Source: Lachnospiraceae bacterium
Lineage (GTDB): Bacteria; Bacillota_A; Clostridia; Lachnospirales; Lachnospiraceae
Length of the DNA: 64,000 bases
NCBI GenBank assembly: GCA_017522685.1
Contig: JAFWYN010000018.1
Coordinates: 1-64,000 of the forward strand
Reading direction: 5' to 3'
Both the position numbers and the translations under genes were made by a program. Each line of letters begins with the position of its first letter. The first letter of the stretch is position 1. Below the pieces are notes generated by a model. The model was not told where the DNA came from and searched no databases. It saw only the letters and a program-made list of their open reading frames with translations. Below are positions 42,610-53,000 of the stretch, piece by piece.

Positions 42610-42760
42610 GGGAACCGTCTCCTTCCGGGTGGTTTCTGTCTGCAACTCCCTGCATATCACTATTCATGCAGGATACGTAACTTAAATAATCTTCTACTTT
42701 TCCTGACTGTAGAAATCGCTCCCAGGAATCCCGTTCTTTTCTCTGTATGGTTTCTTTCAT
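42554..42760 (-). CDS. YqzL-like small protein
   Basis: 68 residues; ATG at 42760 with GGGGGATGAC upstream. The core DSWERFLQSGKVEDYLSYVSCM matches the YqzL family (W-F-TG-YL pattern), a small protein encoded between era and recO in Bacillus. The C-terminal 20 residues overlap the first 56 bases of recO in a different frame. The conserved location supports it as real; its function is unknown. Confidence 0.7.
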   Translation of the reverse strand: MKETIQRKERDSWERFLQSGKVEDYLSYVSCMNSDMQGVADRNHPEGDGSHAGFYTGDRYHIETDAYR

Positions 42761-42844
42761 TTCGTCATCCCCCTTTTCGTTTGTTCCTTAATAGGGTTGG
42801 CGAAATGAATGTTTTCTATTCTTCCATATTTATGTAGTTTCTTA

Positions 42845-43756
42845 TCAGCTCTTTAGGTCCTGTGGATTGTAACCAAAGTTTTTCAGCAGAAAATCGCTGT
42901 CTCTCCAGTCCTTCTTCACCTTCACCCAAAGCTGCAAATTCACTTGCATCTCCAGCAAATCCTCAATATCCGGTCTGGCTGTGGATCCGATTTTCTTCAG
43001 CATACTGCCACCCTTTCCGATGATAATCCCCTTATGAGAATCTCTCTCGCATACAATGGTAGCTTCAATATCACAGATATGCTTTCGATACTTCATGCTT
43101 TCGATACTCACTGCCACACCATGGGGAATTTCTTCATCCAGGCAACGGAGTGCCTTTTCACGTATGAGTTCGGATACAATCTGGCGCATGGGCTGGTCTG
43201 TAATGGTATCCTCATCATAGAATGCGGGACCGTAGGGCAGATACTTCATAATACACTGCAATAAGGTATCCGTATTATCTCCCTTCAATGCAGAAACCGG
43301 TACGATTTCCGCAAAATCCAGTTCCTTCCGATAGGTGTCAATAAAGGTAAGTATCTCTTCCTTCTTCACCGTGTCAATCTTATTGATAACCAGAATCACA
43401 GGTGTTTTCACCTTTTTCAGCTGTTCAATAATATACTGTTCACCGGCACCGATATAGTTGGTAGGCTCCACCAGCCACAGTACCACATCCACCTCGGATA
43501 AGGTTCGCTGTGCCACGCCTACCATGTAGTTACCTAATTTATTTTTCGCCTTATGAATACCGGGGGTATCCAGAAAAACAATCTGTCCCTCATCAGAGGT
43601 ATAAACCGTCTGGATACGGTTACGGGTGGTCTGGGGCTTATTGCTTGTTATCGCAATCTTCTGTCCGATTAAATGATTCATCAAAGTGGACTTTCCCACA
43701 TTAGGGCGTCCGATTAAAGTGGCAAAACCTGCCTTGTATGAAGGATTCTCGCTCAT
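42845..43756 (-). CDS. era: GTPase Era
   Basis: Ribosome-assembly GTPase binding the 3' end of 16S rRNA, 303 residues. G1 GRPNVGKST (16-24), G3 DTPGIHKAKNKL, G4 NKID, G5 SALKGDN. KH domain near 225-300 with GKGGSMLKKIGSTARPDIEDLL. ATG at 43756 behind AGAGGAAG. First gene of the era-yqzL-recO-lipoprotein-glyS group. Confidence 0.98.
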   Translation of the reverse strand: MSENPSYKAGFATLIGRPNVGKSTLMNHLIGQKIAITSNKPQTTRNRIQTVYTSDEGQIVFLDTPGIHKAKNKLGNYMVGVAQRTLSEVDVVLWLVEPTNYIGAGEQYIIEQLKKVKTPVILVINKIDTVKKEEILTFIDTYRKELDFAEIVPVSALKGDNTDTLLQCIMKYLPYGPAFYDEDTITDQPMRQIVSELIREKALRCLDEEIPHGVAVSIESMKYRKHICDIEATIVCERDSHKGIIIGKGGSMLKKIGSTARPDIEDLLEMQVNLQLWVKVKKDWRDSDFLLKNFGYNPQDLKS

Positions 43757-43805
43757 TCTTCCTCTTTCTGCCGCTTTCGCGGCTTAACTTGTTATTTTAT
43801 GTTAA

Positions 43806-44795
43806 TCAAGGTGTAATCCACCCTTCATAACTTTCTTCTATTAAATATTCCTTGGGAATATGTGCATAAAACACACAAACCTTGTCTATATTTTCACGTT
43901 TTGTAATATCATCAATTATCTGTGTATCCATAATAATCTGATTGCCTTCTATACGTATTGCTTCATCCACATATCTGTACCCGGAACCATATCCGGGAAA
44001 AAACCGAACCAATAAAGCCATTTCAGAAAAATCAGGTTCTTTATCAAAATATAAATTTACAAAAAAGAGACTATCCAAACCTTCTTCTCCCACTGCTTCC
44101 GGCATTGACAAAAAACGTGCAAACTCCTCCTCATTACGTATCAAATAGCAAGCATCGCCATAAACATCACTTAATACCATTCTATCTGAAAATCCTAACC
44201 AACATCCTGCATAGTAGTCCTCATTCTGATACATATCATCCCGGTTCGGATAAAGCCAGTCACTATATTTTCTATCTCCTATATAACTCTTAGGCACTGC
44301 TGCCATGTGCAAAAAACCATCCATAACACATGACTCGCCCTCTTCGGAACTGTCATCCGTCATTTTAAAATACATGCACTCCTCACCAATACACAAGCTT
44401 TCGGCTTTCCATAAATAGACTTCATGAGAGAATTCATCATACTCTATCACATAGGTATATTCCGTAAGAGGATAATTTTTCAGCATTTCTTCAGAAGGTA
44501 AAATATTGGAACGCTCCGTTGTATAGGCAAGCTGTTCCTCGTTCTCGATTACCACGTTACTAAACCTGTCATCATTCTCAATATATCCCGAGTTATAACT
44601 GTATAAATAAATATCCTCTGACGTATATATTTTTATCTCTGCTTTTTCATCGGAAGCCGAATTCTCACTAATATTTGAATTCTCGACAATATCAGAAGGC
44701 TTACTCGACTCAGCATCTTCATGGTTAAACGTTCTTGTTCCGCAAGCCGATAACAACATGATTGAAGCCAACATCAAAAGAACTCTTCGTTTCAT
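43806..44795 (-). CDS. Lipoprotein of unknown function, AT-rich
   Basis: 329 residues; ATG at 44795 after GGGGGAAGGG. Lipobox LLSAC near 15-19, a Ser/Asn/Glu-rich linker (about 25-55), then an acidic, Tyr-rich exported region (YTYVIEYDEFSHEVYLWKAESLC, YYAGCWLGFSDRM). No family recognised. Codon use is more AT-rich than its neighbours, hinting at recent acquisition or low expression. It lies between era and the M16C protease on the same strand, without overlap. Confidence 0.7.
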   Translation of the reverse strand: MKRRVLLMLASIMLLSACGTRTFNHEDAESSKPSDIVENSNISENSASDEKAEIKIYTSEDIYLYSYNSGYIENDDRFSNVVIENEEQLAYTTERSNILPSEEMLKNYPLTEYTYVIEYDEFSHEVYLWKAESLCIGEECMYFKMTDDSSEEGESCVMDGFLHMAAVPKSYIGDRKYSDWLYPNRDDMYQNEDYYAGCWLGFSDRMVLSDVYGDACYLIRNEEEFARFLSMPEAVGEEGLDSLFFVNLYFDKEPDFSEMALLVRFFPGYGSGYRYVDEAIRIEGNQIIMDTQIIDDITKRENIDKVCVFYAHIPKEYLIEESYEGWITP

Positions 44796-44821
44796 ACCCT
44801 TCCCCCACTAGCTTTAGTGTC

Positions 44822-47746
44822 TTAGAACAAATTCTCCGTATGCATAAACAAATCAGTTTCTGCCTTGATTTTCTCGGTATTTCCCACTACGCAAAGGAAC
44901 TCCTCTGACATAAAAGCTTCAATATATGCGGCAAGTGCTCTCACATCCTCCGCTGTGGTCACCAGCATTTCATCACGTTCCTTCTGCAGTACTTCCTGGC
45001 TCAGGCCGGACATATATGCACTTAAGGAAAACAGACCTACCGCCGCCGGATTCATGGGGGTATCCAAATCGCTGATAGCACCGATGATATACTGGGTCAT
45101 GGTACGTTCGTCCGCTTCAAAGGCTGCAATGTTTTCTGCTGCTTTTTCATAAATATCAATGGTCTTGCCCAAATTGGGGTCTCTGTAGGATACAAAATAG
45201 CTTTCGCCGGATTTACCGAAGCCACACATGCATCCATATGCTCCGCCTTTGACACGTACATTGGTCCAAAGGTATTCATAACCCATCATTACCTTCAGGA
45301 TACGCAGGGCACCTGTGTAAGGCAGACCTTTTCTGCGGAAATTGCCGGCACGGCAAACATACTGTACCTGTCCGGAGGTCATGTATCCTTCGTTCTTACG
45401 GCTGACTACCGGTATATAATTCCCCTTTTCTACAGGACCGGTATACAGTGCTTCTGCAAAGCCGTTCACAGGCTCTGCCAGTTTCTCATAACCTTCTGCT
45501 GTTCCCACAAAGTCTACCATAAGGTTTTCCTTGCGCAAAATCACCTTTGCAAGTCTCTGTAGCTTGTCAATCAATGCTTCCTTATACTCCTCAAACCGGT
45601 CGTCCAAATCCGTAACCAGTCTAAAGAAGGGCACACCGGATGTTACTTCGCTGAGTTCGGCAGATGCACTGCCGTAGGAAAGGGCACGGTTTACTGCCAC
45701 GCTGTGACCCGCACTCATCATCTGACTCTGGGTACGGCTTCTGCCTTCCGCTATAATCTCCTGCAAACGCTTGGCATCGGTAAAATCAGAGGTCATAAGT
45801 ACCTCTCTCATCAGCTCGATGGCCTTTGATATATTGTCATAAAGCACCTTGGTCTTGATTTCCAATGTCAGTCTGTACTGATTTAAATCGTCAATATTGC
45901 TGTAGCAATTGTTTACGGCAGACATACCACCGGTCACAATATTGATTTCGTTGAACAGGTCGCCGTAGGAATAATTCTCAGTGTTTAAAAGCCCCAGGCA
46001 GCCCTTGAAAATTCCAAGATAGGGCAATAAATCCGCCGGAATCTCCTTGCATTCAAAAATCATACGAAGATACGCAATACCGTTGGTAAATACCTCATGC
46101 TTTAACACCGGTACATCACCGATTGCACACTCTTCATTTACAATCTTACGGGCTTCCTTGCCGATATCTTCTCTGGCAAGTAAGGGAATCTTCGCCAAAT
46201 CTTCCTTACTGTCTTCTGCTTCCTGATATTCCTCCAAGGCCTTGGTTTCTTCCACAATCTTAACAATTTCATCCGCTGTGAAAGAAGCTTTTTTCTCAGC
46301 CAGCCATGCCGCAAGCTTGGCATCATTTTCTTCCGCAAGTCCTTTCTTAGGCTTCAAAATCACCACTGCCTTGTGCGGATTGCCCAGTAAATACTTCTGT
46401 AAAAGTTCCTCAAAATAGCCTTCCTTTGCTTTTTTCCTTAAAACAGCAAAGGTTTCATTGGCTTCTATATGCAGGAAGGGTTGCTTTTCATCATACAGCC
46501 AGCTGTCCAAGGACTGCAAACCGTACATCAGTCCCTTAGGATAAGAACCGAAATCTGCCTCGCGATACTTAAACTCATAATAATTGATACCGGCCATTAA
46601 TGCCTTTTCATCAAAACCGTTCTTTACAATGTTCTTAACCACTTCTTCGATGGTTTCCAAAAATACAGACTGCTTCTCTAAAGAGGTATCCTTAGCCACA
46701 ACACTGAAATACGGCTGACGCAGTGTGCTTTCATACAAGCTGTATACATCCTTGCCCACCTTTTTGTCCACCAGGGCCTGCTTCAAGGGTGCTCCCGGTG
46801 CGGAACAAAGGGCATAATCCACAATCTGGAATGCCACATAAAGTTCCTTATCCAAGCTGTCTGCTATGGACACATTCCAGCTCAAATAAGCACTTTCCTC
46901 TTCCTTTTCGCTTTCGCTGATGGGGTACTCTTTTATGAATACTCTGCTCTCACCCTCAAAAGGCTTCTGCAAAGCAATCTCACTGTCCACCTGTATTTCC
47001 TCAAAATGGGACAGATACTTTTCATCCATGAATTCCAGTTTTTCCACCATATCCATATCACCATAGAGGTAAATATAGGAATTGGCCGGATGATAGAATT
47101 TTTGATGGAATGCCAGGAAATTCTCATAGGTCAGCTCGGGTATCACCTCCGGGTCACCACCGGACTCCACACCATAGGTGGTATCCGGATACAGACCTTC
47201 CATCTGGGCTCTATACATCACATCATCGGGAGACGAAAAAGCTCCCTTCATTTCATTATAAACCACACCATTGATGGTCAATTCATCTCCCGGGCTCTGC
47301 AAATCAAAATGCCAGCCTTCCTGCTTAAATATCTTGTCCGTCTTATAGATATTCGGGTAAAATACCGCATCCAGATATACATGCATCAGATTCTGAAAAT
47401 CCTTATCATTGCAGCTGGCCACCGGGTATACGGTCTTGTCCGGATAGGTCATGGCATTCAAAAAGGTATTCAATGACCCCTTCACCAATTCCACAAAAGG
47501 ATCCTTAATGGGGAACTCTTTGGAACCGCAAAGTACGGAATGCTCCAAAATATGTGCCACACCGGTAGAGTCCTTAGGCGGTGTACGGAATCCGATATAA
47601 AACACCTTGTTTTCATCATCATTGGAAATCAGGGCAATTCTGGCACCCGACTTTTTGTGTCTCAGAATATAACCTTCGGATTTCAAATCCTCCAATGTTT
47701 TCTTTTCCACCAATTCATAGGTGGATAAGCTCTCTATTGTTTTCAT
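44822..47746 (-). CDS. M16C (insulinase-type) metalloprotease
   Basis: Zinc protease of the presequence-protease type, 974 residues from the ATG at 47746 (AAAGGAAG 10 bases upstream). Inverted zinc motif H65-IL-E68-H69, with the distal Glu in the following helix (near 140-145). Four homologous M16 domains folded as a clam; M16C_associated region near 470-720. Such bacterial enzymes degrade peptides in the cytosol. The gene is ordinary in size for the group. It sits 20 bases after a 143-residue unknown gene. Confidence 0.92.
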   Translation of the reverse strand: MKTIESLSTYELVEKKTLEDLKSEGYILRHKKSGARIALISNDDENKVFYIGFRTPPKDSTGVAHILEHSVLCGSKEFPIKDPFVELVKGSLNTFLNAMTYPDKTVYPVASCNDKDFQNLMHVYLDAVFYPNIYKTDKIFKQEGWHFDLQSPGDELTINGVVYNEMKGAFSSPDDVMYRAQMEGLYPDTTYGVESGGDPEVIPELTYENFLAFHQKFYHPANSYIYLYGDMDMVEKLEFMDEKYLSHFEEIQVDSEIALQKPFEGESRVFIKEYPISESEKEEESAYLSWNVSIADSLDKELYVAFQIVDYALCSAPGAPLKQALVDKKVGKDVYSLYESTLRQPYFSVVAKDTSLEKQSVFLETIEEVVKNIVKNGFDEKALMAGINYYEFKYREADFGSYPKGLMYGLQSLDSWLYDEKQPFLHIEANETFAVLRKKAKEGYFEELLQKYLLGNPHKAVVILKPKKGLAEENDAKLAAWLAEKKASFTADEIVKIVEETKALEEYQEAEDSKEDLAKIPLLAREDIGKEARKIVNEECAIGDVPVLKHEVFTNGIAYLRMIFECKEIPADLLPYLGIFKGCLGLLNTENYSYGDLFNEINIVTGGMSAVNNCYSNIDDLNQYRLTLEIKTKVLYDNISKAIELMREVLMTSDFTDAKRLQEIIAEGRSRTQSQMMSAGHSVAVNRALSYGSASAELSEVTSGVPFFRLVTDLDDRFEEYKEALIDKLQRLAKVILRKENLMVDFVGTAEGYEKLAEPVNGFAEALYTGPVEKGNYIPVVSRKNEGYMTSGQVQYVCRAGNFRRKGLPYTGALRILKVMMGYEYLWTNVRVKGGAYGCMCGFGKSGESYFVSYRDPNLGKTIDIYEKAAENIAAFEADERTMTQYIIGAISDLDTPMNPAAVGLFSLSAYMSGLSQEVLQKERDEMLVTTAEDVRALAAYIEAFMSEEFLCVVGNTEKIKAETDLFMHTENLF

Positions 47747-47766
47747 ATGCTCTACGCTTCCTTTCA

Positions 47767-48198
47767 CTATACTGAAAATGTCATCAATGCCAGCTTAGAA
47801 ACTGCCAACTCCTGAATAAATATACCATCCCGTTCCTTTTCTGCTACCGAAAGCTTGGCAAACTCTGCCAAAGGTATCATCTTGGTGGTATAAACTCTTT
47901 TCGGCTTACCTAATCCAAACAGCCCTTTTTTCGTCTCCAGACAATTCACCTTCACCTTTGCTTTCAGCTGTAAATACGTTCTGCAGGTAAAATCCTTTTC
48001 CTTCATATGATACAAATCGCTTTCCAGCGTGGTTTCTGCACCAATCTCCGGTACCAGATAGCGTTCCACAATGGTTCGGAACTTAAAAGGAATCGCCTCA
48101 TTTTCCAATACCTCCTGATAGGTGTACTTACTACCGATATAAAGAAACCCAGTATCCATCATGGTATATTTGTAATCTTCATATTGCTGCTTCATCAT
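47767..48198 (-). CDS. Unknown 143-residue protein
   Basis: ATG at 48198; GAGGAAG lies about 12 bases upstream and overlaps the stop region of the sigma-like gene, four bases away. The sequence is mostly beta-strand and hydrophobic, with Lys-rich patches (TKKGLFGLGKPKRVYTTKMIPLAEFAKL). No signal, no membrane helix and no known domain. The tight junction suggests the pair is made together, so it may work with the sigma-like protein. Confidence 0.6.
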   Translation of the reverse strand: MMKQQYEDYKYTMMDTGFLYIGSKYTYQEVLENEAIPFKFRTIVERYLVPEIGAETTLESDLYHMKEKDFTCRTYLQLKAKVKVNCLETKKGLFGLGKPKRVYTTKMIPLAEFAKLSVAEKERDGIFIQELAVSKLALMTFSV

Positions 48199-48202
48199 TT
48201 GT

Positions 48203-48943
48203 TTATTCTTCTTCCTCGATATATTCTATATTGTTGCCACTGAATTTAATGGCCTCTCTGATTGCACTCTGACTCATTTTTGTTTCTGCTGCCAGCTCCT
48301 CCACAGTGACTTTTCTGCGAAACTCTTCCGCCAGCTCTTTAGCAGCTTCCATTACTTTATTTACCTTCTGCACTACCTTCAGGTCTGCCTTTTCATTGGA
48401 GGCATTCTCTGCGATATAATCTTCCATGGCATCCATCATCATTTTCGCCAGCATGCCCTGGGCTTCTGCAGGCTTTTCCAGACATCCCAGCATAGTGGTC
48501 CCCATGGCTAATGCCACATTGCCTTCTCCGATTAAATCCTCCAAAAGCACGCCCTGACCGGTATAAATCTTGGCTATCTCCACCACATCCGGCAGATAGA
48601 TTTCCGTCAACCGATTCTGAGCACTGATATCTCCTGCCATGGCAGAAATGGTAATCGCTTCTTTTTCACCTTCGCTTACCTTCGGCAATGCTTCCAGCTC
48701 ATCCAGATAATCCTGCAGATAATTTCTCTCCTCATCCGTCAGATAATCATCCATATTTACCGGCTGACCGATTCCCACTTTATGCTTTACCAGATAATCA
48801 AAAACCATCTGCAGCTGTTCATTATTTAAATCAAGGGTTTCAAAGGCTTCCTTCACCTGCTCCTCGCTGACACAGTTTCCCTGTTCTTTGGCTAAGTTTC
48901 TCACCTTTTCCAATGTTTGGGCAAATAATAATTCTTTATTCAT
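48203..48943 (-). CDS. Reduced sigma-70-like protein
   Basis: 246 residues. Residues about 10-55 (VRNLAKEQGNCVSEEQVKEAFETLDLNNEQLQMVFDYL) resemble sigma-70 region 1.1. LTDEERNYLQDYLDELEAL..SEGEKEAITISAMAGDISAQNRLTEIYLPDVVEIAKIYTGQGVLLEDLIGEGNVALAMG matches region 1.2-2.1/2.2. The -10 recognition region 2.3-2.4 is missing or changed. A region 3-like winged-helix (KVTVEELAAETKMSQSAIREAIKFS) ends the protein; region 4 is absent. It may bind RNA polymerase or act as an anti-sigma-like competitor rather than a normal sigma. Downstream an unknown protein is coupled to it. Confidence 0.7.
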   Translation of the reverse strand: MNKELLFAQTLEKVRNLAKEQGNCVSEEQVKEAFETLDLNNEQLQMVFDYLVKHKVGIGQPVNMDDYLTDEERNYLQDYLDELEALPKVSEGEKEAITISAMAGDISAQNRLTEIYLPDVVEIAKIYTGQGVLLEDLIGEGNVALAMGTTMLGCLEKPAEAQGMLAKMMMDAMEDYIAENASNEKADLKVVQKVNKVMEAAKELAEEFRRKVTVEELAAETKMSQSAIREAIKFSGNNIEYIEEEE

Positions 48944-48965
48944 AGATTCTAATCCTCGTTGCGAT

Positions 48966-49835
48966 TTATTTTACATGCTCATGGGTAAACAAATGGTCCT
49001 GACAATATTCGTAGTTACCGTTACATTTTGAACAGAAGCGGAATTCCACCCCTTCCATCTCATCGGTCTTGCCGCAGATGGCACATTTATGCTTGGTAAT
49101 CTTAGAATTTACTTTTACTTCCCGCTTAAACTCCTGACGATGCCTCATCTGCTTGGGTGTCATGTGTATCTTATTCCTGCTCATCAGCCAGAAAATCAGG
49201 AAATTCAGAAGAGATACAAGAATAGCCGTACGGTAGAAAATATCCCAGAAAGCATCTCCGGTGCCGGACACCAACTGTAACACCAGCAACACGGCATAAG
49301 CGATACCCATCCACTTCATCTGCACCGGAATAATCAACATAAGCAAAATCTGTGCTCTGGGGAAGGTAGCCGCAAACGCCAGTAAAATAGACATATTAAT
49401 GTAATAAGTACTGAAAAATCCACTGGCCATCTGAAATGCCGCTCTTGCCAATTCCTGATTTGCCAAAGCATCTCCATAAAACAAATATCCCAGTCCCATA
49501 GCTGCAAAGCTGGCCAAAATCGTAAGGAACAATCCCATGAAAATATAAACATTAAACCGATAAGTTCCCCAAGTATGCTCCAGTGCATTCCCCACGGAAT
49601 AATAAAAATACAACATAATCAAGGTAAAAATATCCAAACTGCTTGGCGGTACGATAATCCAGGTAAACAATCTCCAAACCTGTCCGTGCAATATTTCATA
49701 GGGATTTAATGTTAAAAACATTAAAAAATCCGGATTAATCAACTGCACCAGATATCCCACCGCATAGCACATTATCAACATTAAGGGCAAATTCTTTAAG
49801 GCATACTTGCCGTATTTTTTCTCAAAATTACTCAT
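48966..49835 (-). CDS. Rhomboid-like membrane protein with C-terminal zinc ribbon
   Basis: 289 residues if started at 49835; the in-frame ATG seven codons upstream at 49856 is an alternative, and neither has a perfect ribosome site (AAAGG about 12 bases before 49835). Six hydrophobic segments; NPYEILHGQVWRLFTWIIVPPSSLDIFTLIMLYFYY..GNALEHTWGTYRFNVY resembles rhomboid/Der1-like loops. The GxSG catalytic motif of active rhomboids is not seen, so it is likely a pseudoprotease. After residue about 235 a Cys-rich domain (HKCAICGKTDEMEGVEFRFCSKCNGNYEYCQDH) could bind zinc. Confidence 0.7.
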   Translation of the reverse strand: MSNFEKKYGKYALKNLPLMLIMCYAVGYLVQLINPDFLMFLTLNPYEILHGQVWRLFTWIIVPPSSLDIFTLIMLYFYYSVGNALEHTWGTYRFNVYIFMGLFLTILASFAAMGLGYLFYGDALANQELARAAFQMASGFFSTYYINMSILLAFAATFPRAQILLMLIIPVQMKWMGIAYAVLLVLQLVSGTGDAFWDIFYRTAILVSLLNFLIFWLMSRNKIHMTPKQMRHRQEFKREVKVNSKITKHKCAICGKTDEMEGVEFRFCSKCNGNYEYCQDHLFTHEHVK

Positions 49836-49974
49836 ATAAATAACCAAGCCTTTCATTACCTAATGCAATAAATATACCATTACTATTCCCAGAAGTAAAC
49901 TAATCTTGTGGGATTTTCATAAAAATTGATAGAATCTTTACAAAAATTTCATGCCTAAGATATCTTTACCTTTC

Positions 49975-50003
49975 TTGCTTTTTTTGTAACTCTGTCGTAT
50001 AAT
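49975..50003 (+). promoter_or_regulatory. Promoter for the activase gene
   Basis: TTGCTT (49975-49980), 17-base spacer, TATAAT (49998-50003). A short inverted repeat TCCAA...TTGGA lies in the leader just downstream. The ATG is at 50067. Confidence 0.75.
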
Positions 50004-50066
50004 TTTTTTGTATGTCCAAAATTGTCAATCTTGGATATGCCCTTATTTCAGAAAGGATTACCATAA

Positions 50067-53000
50067 ATGAACACAGAAAAAACCAATGATGTAACAACAA
50101 ATTCCATATATACTCTGGGTATTGATATCGGTTCCACAACCGTTAAAATAGCCATTTTGGATGAAGCCCATACCATTCTCTTTTCGGATTACGAAAGACA
50201 TTTTGCCAATATCCGGGAGACTTTAAGCTCTCTTCTCCAAAAAGCATATAAAGAATTAGGAAATATTACCCTTTGTCCCATGATTACCGGTTCCGGCGGT
50301 TTAACCTTGGCAAATCACCTGGGTGTACCCTTTACACAGGAAGTAATTGCGGTTGCCACTTCTTTACAGGAATTGGCTCCCCAAACAGATGTAGCCATTG
50401 AATTGGGTGGTGAGGATGCAAAGATTATTTATTTTGAAGGCGGCAATGTGGAACAGCGTATGAACGGTATCTGCGCAGGCGGTACCGGTTCCTTCATTGA
50501 CCAGATGGCTTCCCTGATTCAGACAGATGCTTCCGGTCTTAATGAGTATGCCAAGAATTACCAATCCTTATACACCATTGCTGCACGTTGCGGTGTATTT
50601 GCCAAAACTGATATCCAACCTCTCATCAACGATGGTGCTACCAAAGAAGATTTATCCGCTTCCATCTTTCAGGCAGTGGTGAACCAGACCATCAGCGGTT
50701 TGGCCTGTGGTAAACCCATTCGCGGACATGTGGCATTTTTAGGCGGTCCCTTACATTTCTTAGACCAGTTAAAGGCCGCATTTATCCGTACTCTGAAATT
50801 AGACGACGAACATATTATTGACACAGATAATTCCCACCTCTTTGCAGCCATAGGCTCTGCCCTGAATGCAAAAGAGGATGTAAAATATACTTTGGAAGAA
50901 ATGGTAGGCAAACTCTCCTCCGATATTAAGATGGAGTTTGAGGTAGAGCGTATGGAACCTCTCTTTGCTTCCCAGGAAGAATATGATGCTTTCGTAGCAC
51001 GTCATGCGGCACACAAGGTAACCACCGGTATTCTTTCCCAGTACCAGGGCAATGCTTATCTGGGTATTGACGCCGGCTCAACCACCACCAAGGTGGCTTT
51101 GGTAGGGGAAGACGGTTCCCTTCTGTACTCTTTCTATAGCAATAACGATGGCAGCCCGCTGCTTACAGCCATCAGCGCCATCAAGAAAATATACAGCCTT
51201 CTTCCGGAAGGTGTAAAAATTGTCCGTTCCTGCTCCACCGGTTACGGTGAAGCTTTAATGAAGGCCGCTTTCCTTTTGGACGACGGCGAAGTGGAAACCG
51301 TTGCCCATTATTATGCAGCAGCCTTCTTTAATCCTAAGGTAGACTGTATCCTGGACATCGGCGGACAGGATATGAAATGTATCAAAATCAAGAACCAGAC
51401 AGTAGACAGTGTACAGCTGAACGAAGCCTGCTCCTCCGGCTGCGGGTCCTTTATTGAGACCTTTGCCAAATCCCTGAATTTCCAGGTGCAGGATTTTGCG
51501 GCAGCAGCTCTTTTTGCCAAGCATCCCATTGATTTGGGTACCCGCTGTACCGTATTTATGAACTCTAAGGTAAAGCAGGCCCAAAAGGAAGGCGCGGAGG
51601 TTTCCGATATTTCCGCAGGTCTGGCTTACTCTGTTATTAAGAATGCTTTGTTTAAGGTAATCAAGGTATCCGATGCCTCTGAATTAGGTAAGGAAATCGT
51701 GGTTCAAGGTGGTACCTTCTATAACGATGCAGTCCTTCGAAGCTTTGAAAAGATTGCAAACTGTGAAGCCATCCGTCCGGACATCGCTGGTATCATGGGT
51801 GCTTTCGGTGCCGCACTGATTGCCAGAGAGCGCTACAGTGAGGGCTATGTGACCTCCATGCTTTCTTTTGAAAAGATTAACGAGTTGCAGTTTGAGACCA
51901 GCATGGCCAAGTGTCGAGGCTGTACCAATAACTGCCGTTTGACCATCAACCGTTTCTCCGGCGGCCGCCAGTATATCTCCGGCAACCGTTGTGAGCGTGG
52001 TATCGGCGGTCAGAAGAACGCAAACAATGTACCCAACTTATTTGAATATAAGCTAAAACGTATTTTCGATTATGAACCTTTGCCCGAGGACCAGGCTCCC
52101 CGTGGTATTATCGGCGTGCCCAGAGTCTTAAATATGTACGAAAACTATCCATTCTGGCACACTTTCCTAACAGAGCTGGGCTTTAGAGTCATCCTCTCTC
52201 CCAACTCAAACCGTAAGATTTATGAGCTGGGTATTGAGTCCATCCCCAGTGAGTCTGAGTGTTACCCTGCCAAGCTGGCACACGGTCATGTAACCTGGCT
52301 GATTCGTAATGATGTGGATACCATCTTCTATCCGGCTCTTTTCTATGAGCGTAATGAATTTGAAGATGCCAACAACCATTACAACTGTCCCATCGTTACA
52401 TCCTATTCGGAAAATATAAAGAACAATGTGGAGGAAATCACCAGCGGACAGGTGCGTTTACGCAACCCATTCATGTCCTTCCGTGATGAAGACACCATCT
52501 CCTATGCACTCATTCGTGAGTTTAAGGAGATTCCCGCAGACGAAATCAAAGCCGCTGTACATAAAGCATGGTTAGAACAGGAACATGCCCGTCAGGATTT
52601 GCGTGACAAGGGTGAAGAGGTTCTGAAATATTTAGAGGAAACCGGAAAACGAGGCATCGTACTGGCCGGTCGTCCTTACCACATTGACCCTGAAATCAAC
52701 CATGGTATTCCGGAGATGATTACCTCCTATGACATTGCCGTACTTACCGAGGATAGTATTTCTCATCTGGCTAGTCCCGAGAGACCTTTAATCGTATCCG
52801 ACCAGTGGATGTATCATTCCAGACTTTATGCAGCGGCCAGCTATGTAAAGACAGTGGAAAATGTGGATTTGATTCAGTTAAACTCCTTCGGTTGCGGTCT
52901 GGATGCCGTTACCACCGACCAGGTGGCAGATATTCTAACCGGCTCCGACAAGATTTATACCTGCTTAAAGATTGACGAGGTCAATAACTTAGGTGCTGCC

